Shown here in pieces: positions 13,521 through 24,044 of a stretch of 64,000 nt of DNA (position 1 is its first letter; each line of letters opens with the position of its first letter). The DNA is taken from positions 3,284,438-3,348,437 of the forward strand of contig OY811991.1 in NCBI GenBank assembly GCA_963681505.1. Reading direction: 5' to 3'. Both the position numbers and the translations under genes were made by a program. The stretch is from Eunapius fragilis (taxonomy: Eukaryota > Porifera > Demospongiae > Spongillida > Spongillidae). The notes under the pieces were generated by a model, which saw only the letters and a program-made list of their open reading frames with translations, was not told where the DNA came from and ran no database searches.

Positions 13521-13601
13521 GCATCTTACATGAACAATGGTATCAAACCATTGTTCATGTAAGATGCACAATGGTATCAAACCATTGTTCATGTAAGATG
13601 C
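13521..13601. repeat. Perfect hairpin with duplicated right half
   Basis: GCATCTTACATGAACAATGG at 13521 is followed by a 7-base loop and its exact reverse complement ending at 13567. The loop and right arm, with part of the left arm, are then repeated directly to 13601. The result is a strong cruciform-forming sequence. Origin is unclear; it may be the end of a foldback element. Confidence 0.8.
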
Positions 13602-14100
13602 ACTTACCAAATATTTGTATCCTGTAATCGATTGGTAAATTATGATATAAATAGAACAATCACATTAAATGTAATGCCTCCTTCATTGTAACGAATATGC
13701 AAGGTTAAGAAAATAAACTATATAGTGTTAGTAATAGGTTATACAAATAACCAATGTATTTTAATATCCTTTATAATAAATTAATTTAAATAAGTCAATG
13801 ATATCAAGATATCGTGTAAGAAAAATAACACTGTCTTGCTACATCAACATCAGATTTGTTGAACCTCTAAATATACTGTTTTCGAACATCAAAGCTTTCA
13901 TTTTCTGCCATGGTATGAACACATATAGATCAGTGCACTAACACGTTACTCATGGATCAGATCAACTACCATGCACATGATAAAGAGTACATGTAGCTAG
14001 CCTTAGTTGCTTTACAATGTAAAAAATGGACCTACTCTTAACAGTGTGCATGCATGCACACCAAAGAACACACAAATACACACATTGTGAAACCCTCACC

Positions 14101-15785
14101 ACAAGAACTGGGGATTCCCCCAATGCCGAAAGATGTAACGCGTCTGACGCCAACTCGACCACGCCCATTTCAGACAAGGCCACCACCTGCTGATCACACA
14201 GAGGGAACACCAGCCTGTACAGACACTGTGGGACGCTGTAGATGAACTGGGTGGTACCCTCCTCACCTGACGCATCAGAGGTCAGGTGAAGGCTACCATC
14301 ACCTACATGACAAAGTTTCATTGCATACACCTGGACGTGCAGCAGGCGAGCAAACTTGAAGTGGAGGTCTCTGACATTAAGAACTGTGAGGGACAGGTGG
14401 TTGAGATTTAACCTCAGCCTAAAGAACCTAGTGCTAGGGTCGTTGAACGAGGAGGATGGGGATGGGCACTCGACCGCCTTCCTGCAGCAGTAATCCTCCA
14501 TAACTGCCTTGAACGTGGACAGCTTGTCTTCAAACTCATCTGCGGGCCACCCGTACCTATCAACAAGGTCAGCAACCATACGCTCCATGATGTAGTAGTT
14601 GAACCACGAGGAGTAGTCATAGACCATGCAGAACAGCCTGAGGGCGCTCACAGAAGTCTCTATCTCCTCTCTCCTGTCCTCAAACATTCCACACCGCACA
14701 TCGGTGTACGCAGGGTCCATTCCCTCCAGGCTCAACATACAGCCCTTCAGCTGCTCAAGAGACATACCGTCTTTGACCCAGTCCTGGAACTCCATCTTGA
14801 CACTCTGGAGAGCGTCGTACATCACCTTGGACCCAGAACTGAGGAGTTCTAGGAGGCACATCCTCTCCCCCTGGGTCAGGCCCTCTGTGTTGACATAGGG
14901 AAAGGACGCTTCCTCCCTCAACTTGACACATCCAACCTTGAAGAAGCTCTCGATGCTGCACTGGCCACACCCACACCTGCTTCCCATGGCAGCAGCAGCT
15001 CCGGTGTCATGGTCTCTGTAATCTGGGGCACAAGTAGAGCACTTCATATCACCATTAATATACCCTCCCTTCATAACCACACTTCTACCCATCATAGCTT
15101 GTGTGGCTGACCTTCACTTTCTAGTTTTGGCCTCTTCAACTTGGGCTGTTTGCCTGCAGTGTAAGATGTTGACACAGACCCTACACTTGCAATAGCAGAC
15201 TTCTTTGAGAACTTATCTATGTGTGACAGAAGAGGTAGTTATATGATCTATGCAGAAAAACAATCCTTGAATAAGCTAATAGAAATCTCATATTACATTG
15301 AAGGGTGTGGTCTCACAGCATACAGAAGAAAGAGATGTCGTCCTGGGGAGGAGGTGTGTGTGCACTAGCCCTACGTGTAGATATTACGGTAGTCTACTTT
15401 AATATCAATATCCCACGCCTCTCCATGTTAATAAGTTCATAAGCTACTAAATTGTATACTCACGCAGCATCACAGTGCACTTACCTAAGGAATTACGTAG
15501 CTTGGAAACGAGCGTACGGCATAGCCTATTCTCCTTTAAAATATCGATGAAGACGTAGAATTTAGTTGGGTCGGCCTCCACCTGCTGTTCCACTGCCTTC
15601 ATCAACAAGCGCACTTTCTCCTGGTTATTACCTTCAATACGCCCGAGTTGTTCCTCCGATAATAACCCTACTCTAACCAAGCCCGCACCCAAACATACTA
15701 CAGAATTCGAATCGGACGAGAGAATAGCAATAACATCCTGACTGTCTTTCTTTAAAGTCTTCAGTTCGCTGCTCGCATTACTCAT
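14101..15785 (-). CDS. Death-fold-like N-terminus plus conserved invertebrate middle domain
   Basis: Three exons are read on the minus strand. Exon 1 (15785 to about 15487) starts at the ATG for MSNASSELKT and encodes about 100 residues of helical, Leu-rich sequence (LLMKAVEQQVEADP, FIDILKENRLCRTLV), which looks like a CARD/death-fold domain. Exon 2 (about 15220-15103) is a basic linker ending KRPKLESEG. Exon 3 (about 15028-14101) encodes a region with WFNYYIMERMVADLVDRYG, an acidic helix, YCCRKAVECP and a late beta-rich part; I recognise this type from ankyrin, NACHT and death-domain proteins of sponges, cnidarians and molluscs. The open frame continues past 14101, but a good donor (GTGAGG) follows the codon for Val in phase 0, so that tail is intron. 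The next downstream exon in phase is the ankyrin set at 10491. The likely role is adaptor signalling in innate immunity or cell death, as inference only. The start lies 90 bp from the stop of the SEL1 gene. Confidence 0.75.
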
Positions 15786-15875
15786 GCCTATCGCGAGAAC
15801 ATGCGTCTCGAATGCTATCGAATGCTCTCGAATGAGGGGTGCCAGTATTATAATTATTAAGATTAATCCCCAAAC

Positions 15876-18800
15876 TCATGATTTTCGTTTGCTCTCCTCC
15901 TCCTTTTGCTCTTCAAGCTCGAGTTCCTCCAGGAGCAGTTTTGCGTTCTGGTCAGTGGCTGACGCCGCCCTATAGAGCTCTTTAGCTTTCTGTCTGTCTT
16001 GTTGTACACCCAAACCACTATAGTACATATTGCCTAGATTCACCTGAAAACAAATTTGAAAAGGTAAGGACCACATTCCTTCCCACCCACACACCCTACC
16101 CCACACCTTTCTCTACCTGTGCTGGTGCAAACCCCATCTCTGCAGCATTGGTGAAGAACTCTGCGGCTTTCTCAAAACTCTGCTCAGCCCCTTTGCCTGC
16201 AAAGTAGTGACCCCCGACGTTGTAGGTGCCAATCGGATGTCCTGGGTGGGGGCTATAACCTGACCAGCCATATCCTTTTTTGGGGGGCCTCACCTAGTTC
16301 ACAAGCTCTCTTGTTGTGCTCAAATGCCTTCTCATAAGATTGGGCCAAACCCCTGCCGTGAGTGTAACACTGAGCCAGTGCAAGGTGTGCAGCTGGATCA
16401 CCTGACAGGAGAGTGATCATGAGGGGTTAAACAGCACGGCATCTTAATTTTGTGTGTAGAAGCGGGTACACATGGACAACAAAGTAATAGCCTCATACCC
16501 AGACCCAAGTGTATGTAACGATAATCATCTCTTACAGTATGACATCATGTACAGGTGAATACATGCCTTGGGAAATGTGTGAAGTTACATAATATTTGTG
16601 TCATCACAAACTCACACAGCCACAGCCCTGGAGGGATTGATGAGTAAGATAGGTAACACCCTATGTGATAATTAAGCAGCAGCTGAGCATAATAGAACAG
16701 CTGCTAATGTGTGGTGTGGTGCTGAGTGAGCATCAGATTACTTGTTCCTACAAAACAACATTGGTCATGACCTCATCAAGGCAAATGGTACAATAGCATA
16801 GCAAAAAGGCCCTTCAGCAGGGTTTTAAAAAAAAAAACATCATTTCCAACCAGAAATGATCTTATTGTGCTGGCTTGGACAAAGGGTGGAGTGGCCAAGC
16901 CTTTCTGAGGGTATAAGTATCTCATTTCAATAACACACTTGGGTGTGGTTTCAAGACTGGTACCATAGGTATGCAATTATCCAATGGCCATAACATTGGT
17001 CACAAAACGTTGCAATTTGATTGGCACACCAACATTCTACTATGCGAGAAACATTTCCAGCGCCGGCACAACATACTTTAAAGTGGTCGGGCTATATGAA
17101 TAATTAATTAGATGATGCAACTGTAATTCGCATGCGCCAGTACATGATTCACGCACAATTTTCCATTTCGTATTAAAATGTTCCGAATAATGCTAGTCTG
17201 TGCTCCCGTCTTGCAACAAATTCGTTCATGCACAATTCAATGGACAGCGTATCAGTATGCTCTTTATGTACGTGGGGAATCATTAAGCTGTTGAGACAAG
17301 CTTGCTGCATTGTCGTTCGCAAGTACGATTTTATCCTTCTAAGCGCTGATGCACTTCTTTTGCTTCTGCATTTGTGGCGGGCATGACCAGAACGAGTTTT
17401 AACACAGTGCATACTTCTGACATCTGGTTCTAGCAGCAGGTAACAGACTAATCCTTGATATCATGAAAAGTGGGAGAAGAATTACCACTATGTTTGAATT
17501 GCGTAGCTAGAAGATCCAGCTGAATTTTCAAGTTCAACTTGTCTAAATCATTACCATAGAATTGAAGAATAAATCACATTCAGTGTTGTAAGTTTCGCAT
17601 CTTGCTGCTTTCAGCAACAGATCAACCAAATGTTTATACATTGCATAACCAGGTTGGTTAAATCATTGTCTAACACAATTCACCAAAAAATCAAGAACTT
17701 CAAAATAATTTCGTTGAAACAGCATTTTAGAGGAATCATTAAAGTGCCTATCTTCTGATCCAACCTCATACCTAGCAGGAACCTTCCTCTTTCTTGGTAG
17801 AGTTGGCTCATTTATGTCATGTTTTCTTGCCAACTGAAGAACCTTCTCCCAAAATTCATCAAAGCACTCATTTGTTCTGATTCTTTCAAGTGTTAAGCAT
17901 GTCAATGCAGCAATCCGTTGGCCTTCTGACGCATTCAGCTTTGGTGACTGAAGTATTCAGCTTTGGTGACCAAAGTGTTTTGTTCAGATTATCCATGTGT
18001 CTAAGGACACACTCTCCAAGCACTAAACCAAACACTTACTCATATACACTTCAACACCAGTAATACGAGCACGAGTTTCAGAATCGGAAATGATATCTTT
18101 TGCCTTCTCCCAAAATTCTTGAAATACAGAATAGTTATTGATAACGCTGCAGCTTTTACAGTCCACTGGGTTGGGCATAGCGTTCTGAACCCAGGTAGTT
18201 CAGGAGATATTTCTGACTTAATTTTTTCAAAAAGGGTGTCACGTCGTGGAGAAAACTCCAGTAGCTTCGAAATTTCATTCGTTGTGTCAAGTGTAGTGTG
18301 TCACGTAATATCTTATTACTCCCCACAGTATCACATGCTGCCAGGTTGAGTGCATGGCCATATGTTACTAGCACCATCGTAGCATTGACTGCGACACTTG
18401 TTGAGCTCCAAATTCATGCGCAGGATTACGTCTTTCAATACAGTCACCACAACGTTTGCTTCTATAGAGTCCACTATGCAAACACCAACAAAATCTTCAT
18501 GACACTCGAAGTCATCATCGATCCAACGGAAGCAGACAGCAAATTGCTCTCTATTAGAAGCGTCTGTTACTTCATCTGCCATTATAGTATAATAGGAAAC
18601 ACTTCTTATAACACTGCATATTTCTCTCGTCACTGTAAGTGCCATGATATCAAGAATCTCGTTTTGAATATCGTGAGAAGTGTACTTTTCTGCACTCTTT
18701 TCCATGTGCTGTCACATTGTTGGATCATCATGACTTCTTAAATAAAGCAATTGTTTTAGGTTACTGTCCTCATCATTTCCATCTCCTCAAAGAGGTAAGC

Positions 18801-20336
18801 CCTGCCTCACTAAAAACAGTACAGACTGAAACACCTTTAAAAGATATAGCCTACAAATCCTTTTTTCCTCGGCGTATTTGGAAGAAAGCATTTCTCCCAC
18901 ATCTTTAGTTGTTTGTGGTAGAGAAACTACAACTTCCAGAGCTGTTTTGTGGCTTCTACTTCTTTCATGACAACTAAACCCACCCATGTTTCCACGGGCG
19001 TTCTTCCAGTTACTGTAACCGCTGTATATAAAAGCGTCATCAACATTTCCACCATCCTTCATTTTGCCAGTCTCTATTGCCATAACACAGATGTGACAAA
19101 AAGCAGCATCTTTGCTCTCATCGTAATGTAGCCAGTCCCACTGCTGAAACCACCTGCTCTGAAAGGCACAATGCTGCTTTCCAAATTGTCACTTTGGAAA
19201 TTTCGACACTAAAGGTTAATGAGGTTTTTCCAAAACAACTGGTAAACGACGTGAACGTGTGGCCATAGTTAGTCCATAGATATTGGTTTATGAATATCTA
19301 CGGTTAGTCCCAGCACGTGCACACGCAAACTTGCACAGCTGGTCACTAACACTCTGAGGTGACGACTACATGACAGACTACAAGATTGAATATAATTACA
19401 TGTAATTACTTGAGCGCATCAATGTAAAACATTTTAAATTGTTATTATTATTATTATTGGGGGTAAAAAGTGGTCGGGCTAAAGCCTGACCGGCCCAACC
19501 ATTTGCACCGGGCCTGATTTCTCACAACTGTATTCCCAGACCTTCTCATACTGTAAGCGACAATGATTGTTATGTACATCTGGGTCTGGGTACAAGACTA
19601 CATAACTTATTTATACCTCTTGTAGTGTAATACATAACTCTGCCACAATTACATAATTACAAATGGATGTCTCAGATATCTGAAATGGTACAAATACTCA
19701 AAACGATTAATCAATAAGCGCTGGACGTTAAGTATACTCCCTACTTGTTAGGCGTACCTAACAGTATACAAAGTATTACAGTTATGAAACCATAAGGTTA
19801 CATCTAATAACAAGTGCATAAAGTGGAGTTAATCATTAACAGCTTGCTGAATTATTAGAAAGTTGGTATGTACCTAATATATGGTGCTAGGCTTACCTAA
19901 CAAACACGTTAGGTTACCCTCGGCACTTCTAGGTTAAGAGGCACACATGAAAACAGCTAGGCAGAAGTTGTACACATGAGGTTGAAATACAATATGTGGG
20001 GGGGGGGGGGGGGGGGGGGGACCGCCATAATGTGTAACACACTATACATACATATGCAACAAAAAAAAAACTCTGAACAAAACAACCACACATTTTCATC
20101 ATCATAGCAACCACCTACCAAGCTGTGCTCCCTTCTCATAGCAGCTGACAGCCTCTGAAAGGTTTTCACTTACTCCTTGACCCAGGCGATGCATTTCTCC
20201 TGCAAAGAGGTCCAATCTTTTAACACAACATCTAACAGTCTGCACACAGCTAGTCCTTACCAAGGACTGTGTAGGCCTGGGGTACAAAGTTTTGGGCACT
20301 TACCTGAAAGTAAGAGGATGCTTATGTGACATAAAT

Positions 20337-20375
<39 letters not shown>

Positions 20376-20415
20376 CATGTACATGCACAAGAAATACACA
20401 CAAATACACACAAAT

Positions 20416-20474
<59 letters not shown>

Positions 20475-22091
20475 CACACACCTTGTACAGGGTATAAGCC
20501 ACATTGAAGTTCTGCTCTACACCTAAGCCACTGTAGTGCATTCCTGCAAGGGCAAACTGAGTGATGGAAAAATGGTGAATGTACCCACCTGATGTAACAC
20601 ATCCACACACACTTGTACACACACACAGACACACACACACGTACATACATGCACACACACACACACACACATACATACACATGCACACACAAATCACATG
20701 AGTGATCACATACACATGACACACTTTATGTTAAATATGGGAACGTTGCCAAGAAAAGATTTGATATTCTGGAAGTCTTACAAACCTGCAAACTGGGAAC
20801 TGTACACTATATAAGGCGCTGAATTTTCCATACATTTCAACGCAAGCATTGCCCATCTATCATTTGTCCTGGAAACATAAACATTAGGTCCCTTTCGCTC
20901 CAATGATCACATTTATTACAAACACATGTGGTATCCAACCTACACACACATGTACGCACACATATATAACATAACATATGCATGCTGAGGACAATCACCC
21001 ATTCACATAAACATATATACACACTATCACACAGGCACACACACCTGTGCATAAGGATGGCCCTTCATAGACAGGTCTGTAAATATCTTGGCTGCTCTTG
21101 AGGGGTCAGCAGTACAACCCTGACCTAACAGTGGGAAGAGGGCAAGAGGGGAAGGGAAGGGGAGTGGAGGAAGTGAGGAGGTAGTAATGGGACAGGTGAG
21201 GGGAGGGAGTGAGGGAGGGTGAGGATATCACAGACCAAAATGGGTTGTAGTACGGAGGAGGGAGGTAATGAGGTTTGTAGTGGGGAGGGCGAAGGAAGGT
21301 TGTGGCTATCTGGGCCATGTGGGCATACCTGTACGCAGCAGCTGGGCAAAGGTGTACGATGAGTTGTGTTCTCCAAGGTCACCACCGTACTCAAACAGTG
21401 GTACTGCTATCTCCAACACCTCTGGGCCAACTGGTTGGAGCAGTTCAACCCAAGAGATGAAGATGACTACCGCCCCACAACGCACAAGGTGGTTATAACT
21501 CGCCAGTCTGGCTTGCTTGAAAGAGGGCAACTGCCAGTGAGTATATATGCTGCGCACCCACTGTAGAGAGAACGTGTGCAAGGGATATTGGGAGTCGGTG
21601 GGGGGGAGGGGGGATACAAAGCGCAAGCGAATGTATGCATACAGAGTTCCGCGCACTAACGTTTAGTTCCGCTGTTATGCTTGGAGACGAGCTCCTTATT
21701 CAACTCGGACGTGTCCGACGCGAGTGACGACAGCAGCTGCAACTGTTTGGCCTTCACCTCGGGTTCAGTCTGTAGCTCCTTCTCCACCGATGGAAGCAGC
21801 TTGTCGTTCAAACCTGTTTGCATCGCGGAAGGGCATCCGTCCTTAACCGTTACTAGTATTTGGGCGCGTGCTGAACGTACCCATGAACTGACTCATCCAC
21901 CGGGGATGATGGCGAGTCCTCCCCAGTGCCGAATAAGTAGCAGGTCCGCCAAGCATGTGAGGTAGTTTGTCACACGTCCTGGAGAGCCCTGCGCAACACC
22001 GAGCTGCGGGCAAGGTGCCCACGCGTCTCTGAGACCTGAGGACGTCTACGCATCTCCTGACTGCAAACCGTGATACCATGCGGGGTAGCAT
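15876..22091 (-). CDS. SEL1-repeat protein with probable mitochondrial presequence
   Basis: The first exon starts at ATG 22091 (MLPRMVSRFAVRRC) and encodes an Arg-rich, acid-free stretch typical of a mitochondrial targeting peptide. It is spliced at GTACGT near 21882 to an exon at about 21810-21672, then 21535-21330 (SWVELLQPVGPE), about 21115-21050, 20560-20480, 20310-20268, 20210-20120, 16410-16300, 16250-16118 and 16043-15876. Later exons carry SEL1-type helical repeats such as MHYSGLGVEQNFNVAYTLYK, MHRLGQGVSENLSEAVSCYE and MYYSGLGVQQDRQKAKELYR. The C-terminus is an acidic/basic helix ending ESKRKS. SEL1 repeats bind proteins; COA7 and DELE1 are mitochondrial examples, but I cannot assign orthology. 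A hAT element occupies the large intron between about 16410 and 20120. The start is 51 bp from that of DNAAF4 on the other strand. Several exon edges are approximate. Confidence 0.75.
17058..19516 (-). mobile_element. Decayed hAT-superfamily transposon (DUF4371/TTF-type zinc finger)
   Basis: Minus-strand fragments, in order from 19083 down to 17663, resemble ZMYM1-like hAT transposases. They include a TTF-type segment (GYSNWKNARGNMGGFSCHER, SRSHKTALE), the DUF4371/catalytic block (YYTIMADEVTDASNREQFA, FRWIDDDFECHEDFVGV, RSQCYDGASN), a HALNLAACDTVG block and a C-terminal RKRKVPARYEVG block. Frameshifts and stops separate the blocks, so the copy is dead. The proposed ends are CAGCGCCGGCACAAC at 17058 and, complemented, CAGGCCCGGTGCAAA at 19516, with TGGTCGGGC-type subterminal motifs at both. 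A clean 8-bp target duplication is not visible. It lies in an intron of the SEL1-repeat gene, same strand. Confidence 0.8.
19998..20020. repeat. Poly(G) tract
   Basis: A run of more than 20 G lies in the SEL1-gene intron. Similar C or G runs occur at 12477-12494, 13234-13247, 29322-29342, 47747-47769, 55048-55070 and 62005-62020. They are potential quadruplex and assembly-error sites. Confidence 0.9.
20341..20467. repeat. CA/TG microsatellite abutting a SEL1-exon donor
   Basis: Two CA runs (about 20341-20368 and 20418-20467) are separated by an imperfect stretch. On the minus strand the exon encoding AYTLYK ends at AAG, directly followed by GTGTGTGTATAT, so the 5' splice site is the edge of the microsatellite. 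Confidence 0.85.
21125..21260. repeat. Purine-rich (G/A) tract
   Basis: An imperfect GAGGG/GAAGGG-rich stretch fills much of the intron between two SEL1-gene exons. It becomes a polypyrimidine tract on the transcribed strand. Confidence 0.7.
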
Positions 22092-22142
22092 GACATTCAC
22101 TGCTCGGGGGGTTTGAATTTAAATGTTCTTGATTTCCAAAAG
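22092..22142. promoter_or_regulatory. Compact divergent promoter, SEL1 gene / DNAAF4
   Basis: Only 51 bp separate the two start codons (minus strand ATG at 22091, plus strand ATG at 22143). There is no room for two separate promoters, so transcripts must either start inside each other's 5' region or share one bidirectional core. No TATA element is visible. Confidence 0.5.
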
Positions 22143-23294
22143 ATGCCCATTATCGTGAAAGACTACACTTGGCAGGAGACAGAAGGAGAATTGATTATAT
22201 GCCTACCTCTCAAAGGGGTCAGCAGCACAAAGGTGGACATCTTCTCCACAGACCAGTATATCAAAGCTAGCTATCCCCCGTATCTCTTCGAATTGCACCT
22301 GTTCAAACCTGTAACCGAATCCCAAAGCACCGCCCAAATCGGTAAGGGAGTAATAAACTTCAGGCTCGTCAAAAAGGAACCCACGCTGTGGGGCAGATTG
22401 CATTCGCATGAATCCGAGGACAAGGAAGCGATGGTGGCAGCGCGCGCCGAAGCCGTGGCCCACTCTCAGAGGGTGGATGCCGAGCTGAGGGAGGAGAGAG
22501 CCAGGAAGAAGAGAGAAGAAGAACAGTACGCCATCCAACAGCAGATGAAGCAGGAGCAGGAGGAGCGTGACAGGATCGAGAAAGAAAAGCAAGAGGAGAG
22601 GAACAGAGCGACCAGAGAGCTGGAGGAATGGAAAGCAGACGAGCAGCAGATCAGAGAAAAGGTGCGGCAGCGAGGCACGCCCACGCCACGGCAACAGAGC
22701 ACGCAGAGTCCTGAGGAGGAGCGAGGGGGCCTTCCACCTCCAAGGCATAACGGGAAAATTCAAATTTCGTTCACGCCTCGACCTTTTGCAACGCCTTCGC
22801 GAGAGTCCAAGGCGGAACTGGAGGAAGACTATCTGGCAAGGATGGCGGCGGCAAGGAAGATAAAGGACCCAGAGAAGAAGGACGAGAACATCAACGAGAA
22901 GAACCCGGAGTTCCTTAAAGACAGAGGAGTAGAGTTTTTCAAGGCTGCAAACTACCAGGCTGCCATAAATGTTTTCTCCCAGGCCATCTCTCTCAATGAC
23001 AGCCTGCCACACCTGTTTTCCAACAGGGCAGCTTGTTACTTGGCAACTGGTGACAATGAACGTTGCATAGCTGACTGCTCACGAGCACTGGAGCTGTTTT
23101 TCCCAGTGGTTCCCTCCAACTACGTACAAAGGGCAAAGGCATTTGCTCGCAGAGGTACAGCGTACACCAACTTGGCCCAACTTGACCTGGCTGTCCAGGA
23201 CTATGGAGCAGCAGTGAAGCTTGTTCCTGGTGACGAGAAGCTGAAAGATGACTATGAGAGGCTGAAGACAGCACTGATGAATGACCACTGCTAG
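22143..23294 (+). CDS. DNAAF4: Dynein axonemal assembly factor 4 (DYX1C1)
   Basis: A single uninterrupted frame of 383 codons encodes a co-chaperone that helps preassemble axonemal dynein arms in the cytoplasm for motile cilia. The N-terminus (MPIIVKDYTWQETEGELII) is a p23/CS domain (residues 1-90) and matches the family start, so ATG 22143 is preferred over the upstream in-frame TTG at 22113. Residues 95-195 are a Glu/Arg-rich coiled coil. A short motif with IQISFTPRPF follows, as in vertebrate DNAAF4. Residues about 253-380 form a TPR domain (NPEFLKDRGVEFFKAANYQ, FSNRAACYLATGDNERC, ARRGTAYTNLAQLDLAVQDY). The length is slightly below the human protein. The absence of introns is unusual, because the vertebrate gene has many. 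Confidence 0.96.
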   Translation: MPIIVKDYTWQETEGELIICLPLKGVSSTKVDIFSTDQYIKASYPPYLFELHLFKPVTESQSTAQIGKGVINFRLVKKEPTLWGRLHSHESEDKEAMVAARAEAVAHSQRVDAELREERARKKREEEQYAIQQQMKQEQEERDRIEKEKQEERNRATRELEEWKADEQQIREKVRQRGTPTPRQQSTQSPEEERGGLPPPRHNGKIQISFTPRPFATPSRESKAELEEDYLARMAAARKIKDPEKKDENINEKNPEFLKDRGVEFFKAANYQAAINVFSQAISLNDSLPHLFSNRAACYLATGDNERCIADCSRALELFFPVVPSNYVQRAKAFARRGTAYTNLAQLDLAVQDYGAAVKLVPGDEKLKDDYERLKTALMNDHC

Positions 23295-23533
23295 TTGACG
23301 AAAATGTTTGTTGGGGGGTGAACTGCAGCTCCCCTCCCCCCCCCCCCTTCTTGCATCTGGGCTGGTGGTGGTGTTATATCCTCATACCCATCCCCAACAG
23401 GCACAGCATCAGATGGTCAGGGCACACAACGAATCATCCAAACATGCATATGTAGTACACAGGTACACAATAACAACGTGTATTTGAACATATTAACGCA
23501 CAGAAATGCAATTAAAAATAAAAATAAAATGCT

Positions 23534-23950
23534 TTACTGCCTTAAATTTGCTGGGGCAAGGTTGGGTGGATGTTCTAGAACACCTACTTCTCCTGATCCC
23601 TTGTATGCGTATTCGAGAGTTTCAGTAATAACCTTCATGTCTGACTCGATCGTCCGGGCCCATTGTTCCACGTCGCCTAAACTTTTCAGGTTCTTGTGAA
23701 AACCCTCAACAAGGTTTAACCAGTCCGTCGTCTGCTTCACGTAACGAACGGACTGGGTCTGGAGAATCCTTGCCTCATTGTCCAACTTCTTCTGATTTTG
23801 GTACGCCTTTTCTACACCAGCGTTGAGCGTGTCAACCATTGCCGAAGTACACTTCTGCACGGATGCCAAGGCAGCCTTCCGCTTCTTCTCCTGCTGCTCG
23901 CGAAACAAGGCCTGCCTATCCTGGTGCTCACGGACTACACGAGACAACAT
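23534..23950 (-). CDS. BLOC1S1: BLOC-1 subunit 1 (GCN5L1)
   Basis: One frame of 138 codons without introns encodes a small coiled-coil protein of the BLOC-1 and BORC complexes, which sort cargo to lysosome-related organelles and position lysosomes. The human homologue also affects mitochondrial protein acetylation. Diagnostic features are the start MLSRVVREHQ, the QEKKRKAA basic helix, the segment NAGVEKAYQNQKKLDNEA, and the C-terminal LGDVEQWARTIESDM with LEYAYKG. The start codon at 23950 is 94 bp from that of PRPF19 on the other strand. The 3' end faces the DNAAF4 3' end across 239 bp. Confidence 0.95.
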   Translation of the reverse strand: MLSRVVREHQDRQALFREQQEKKRKAALASVQKCTSAMVDTLNAGVEKAYQNQKKLDNEARILQTQSVRYVKQTTDWLNLVEGFHKNLKSLGDVEQWARTIESDMKVITETLEYAYKGSGEVGVLEHPPNLAPANLRQ

Positions 23951-24044
23951 ATTGACGTTCGTTGTCTTCAGTGGTGATTAATAAGAATTAATGGTAGGAG
24001 GCGTGGCTAACGACGGCGCGCGCATAAAGTTGGAAGGCTTTTAG
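23951..24044. promoter_or_regulatory. Compact divergent promoter, BLOC1S1 / PRPF19
   Basis: Ninety-four bp lie between the two start codons. It is GC-rich around 24013-24022 (GGCGCGCGC) and lacks a TATA box, consistent with a shared housekeeping promoter. Confidence 0.5.

Larger units (their letters stand above)
10492..14100. other. 3.6 kb probable intron rich in small mobile elements
   Basis: No convincing coding sequence is seen here; the short open frames at 11612-11878 and 12110-12442 have no recognisable content. The stretch contains a tRNA-derived SINE-like sequence (about 11495-11605), short tandem copies of an AGTCTGCTAA-type repeat (11398-11490), a TA-flanked MITE (11971-12213), two related poly(C)-containing MITEs (about 12455-12600 and 13129-13281) and a hairpin with a partial duplication (13521-13601). 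The flanking exons on the minus strand are both phase 0, so the region can be one intron of a single gene, or an intergenic gap between two. Confidence 0.55.

Noticed and set aside
13962..14100. In-frame extension of the middle-domain exon to a stop at 13962
   Set aside because: A good donor (GTGAGG) occurs at 14100 and the following residues are Cys/Val-rich readings of a short CA-containing stretch.
22113..22142. Upstream start for DNAAF4
   Set aside because: The codon at 22113 is TTG; the family N-terminus begins at ATG 22143.
22203..23012. 269-codon minus-strand frame
   Set aside because: It is the antisense shadow of DNAAF4, whose plus-strand protein is unmistakable.
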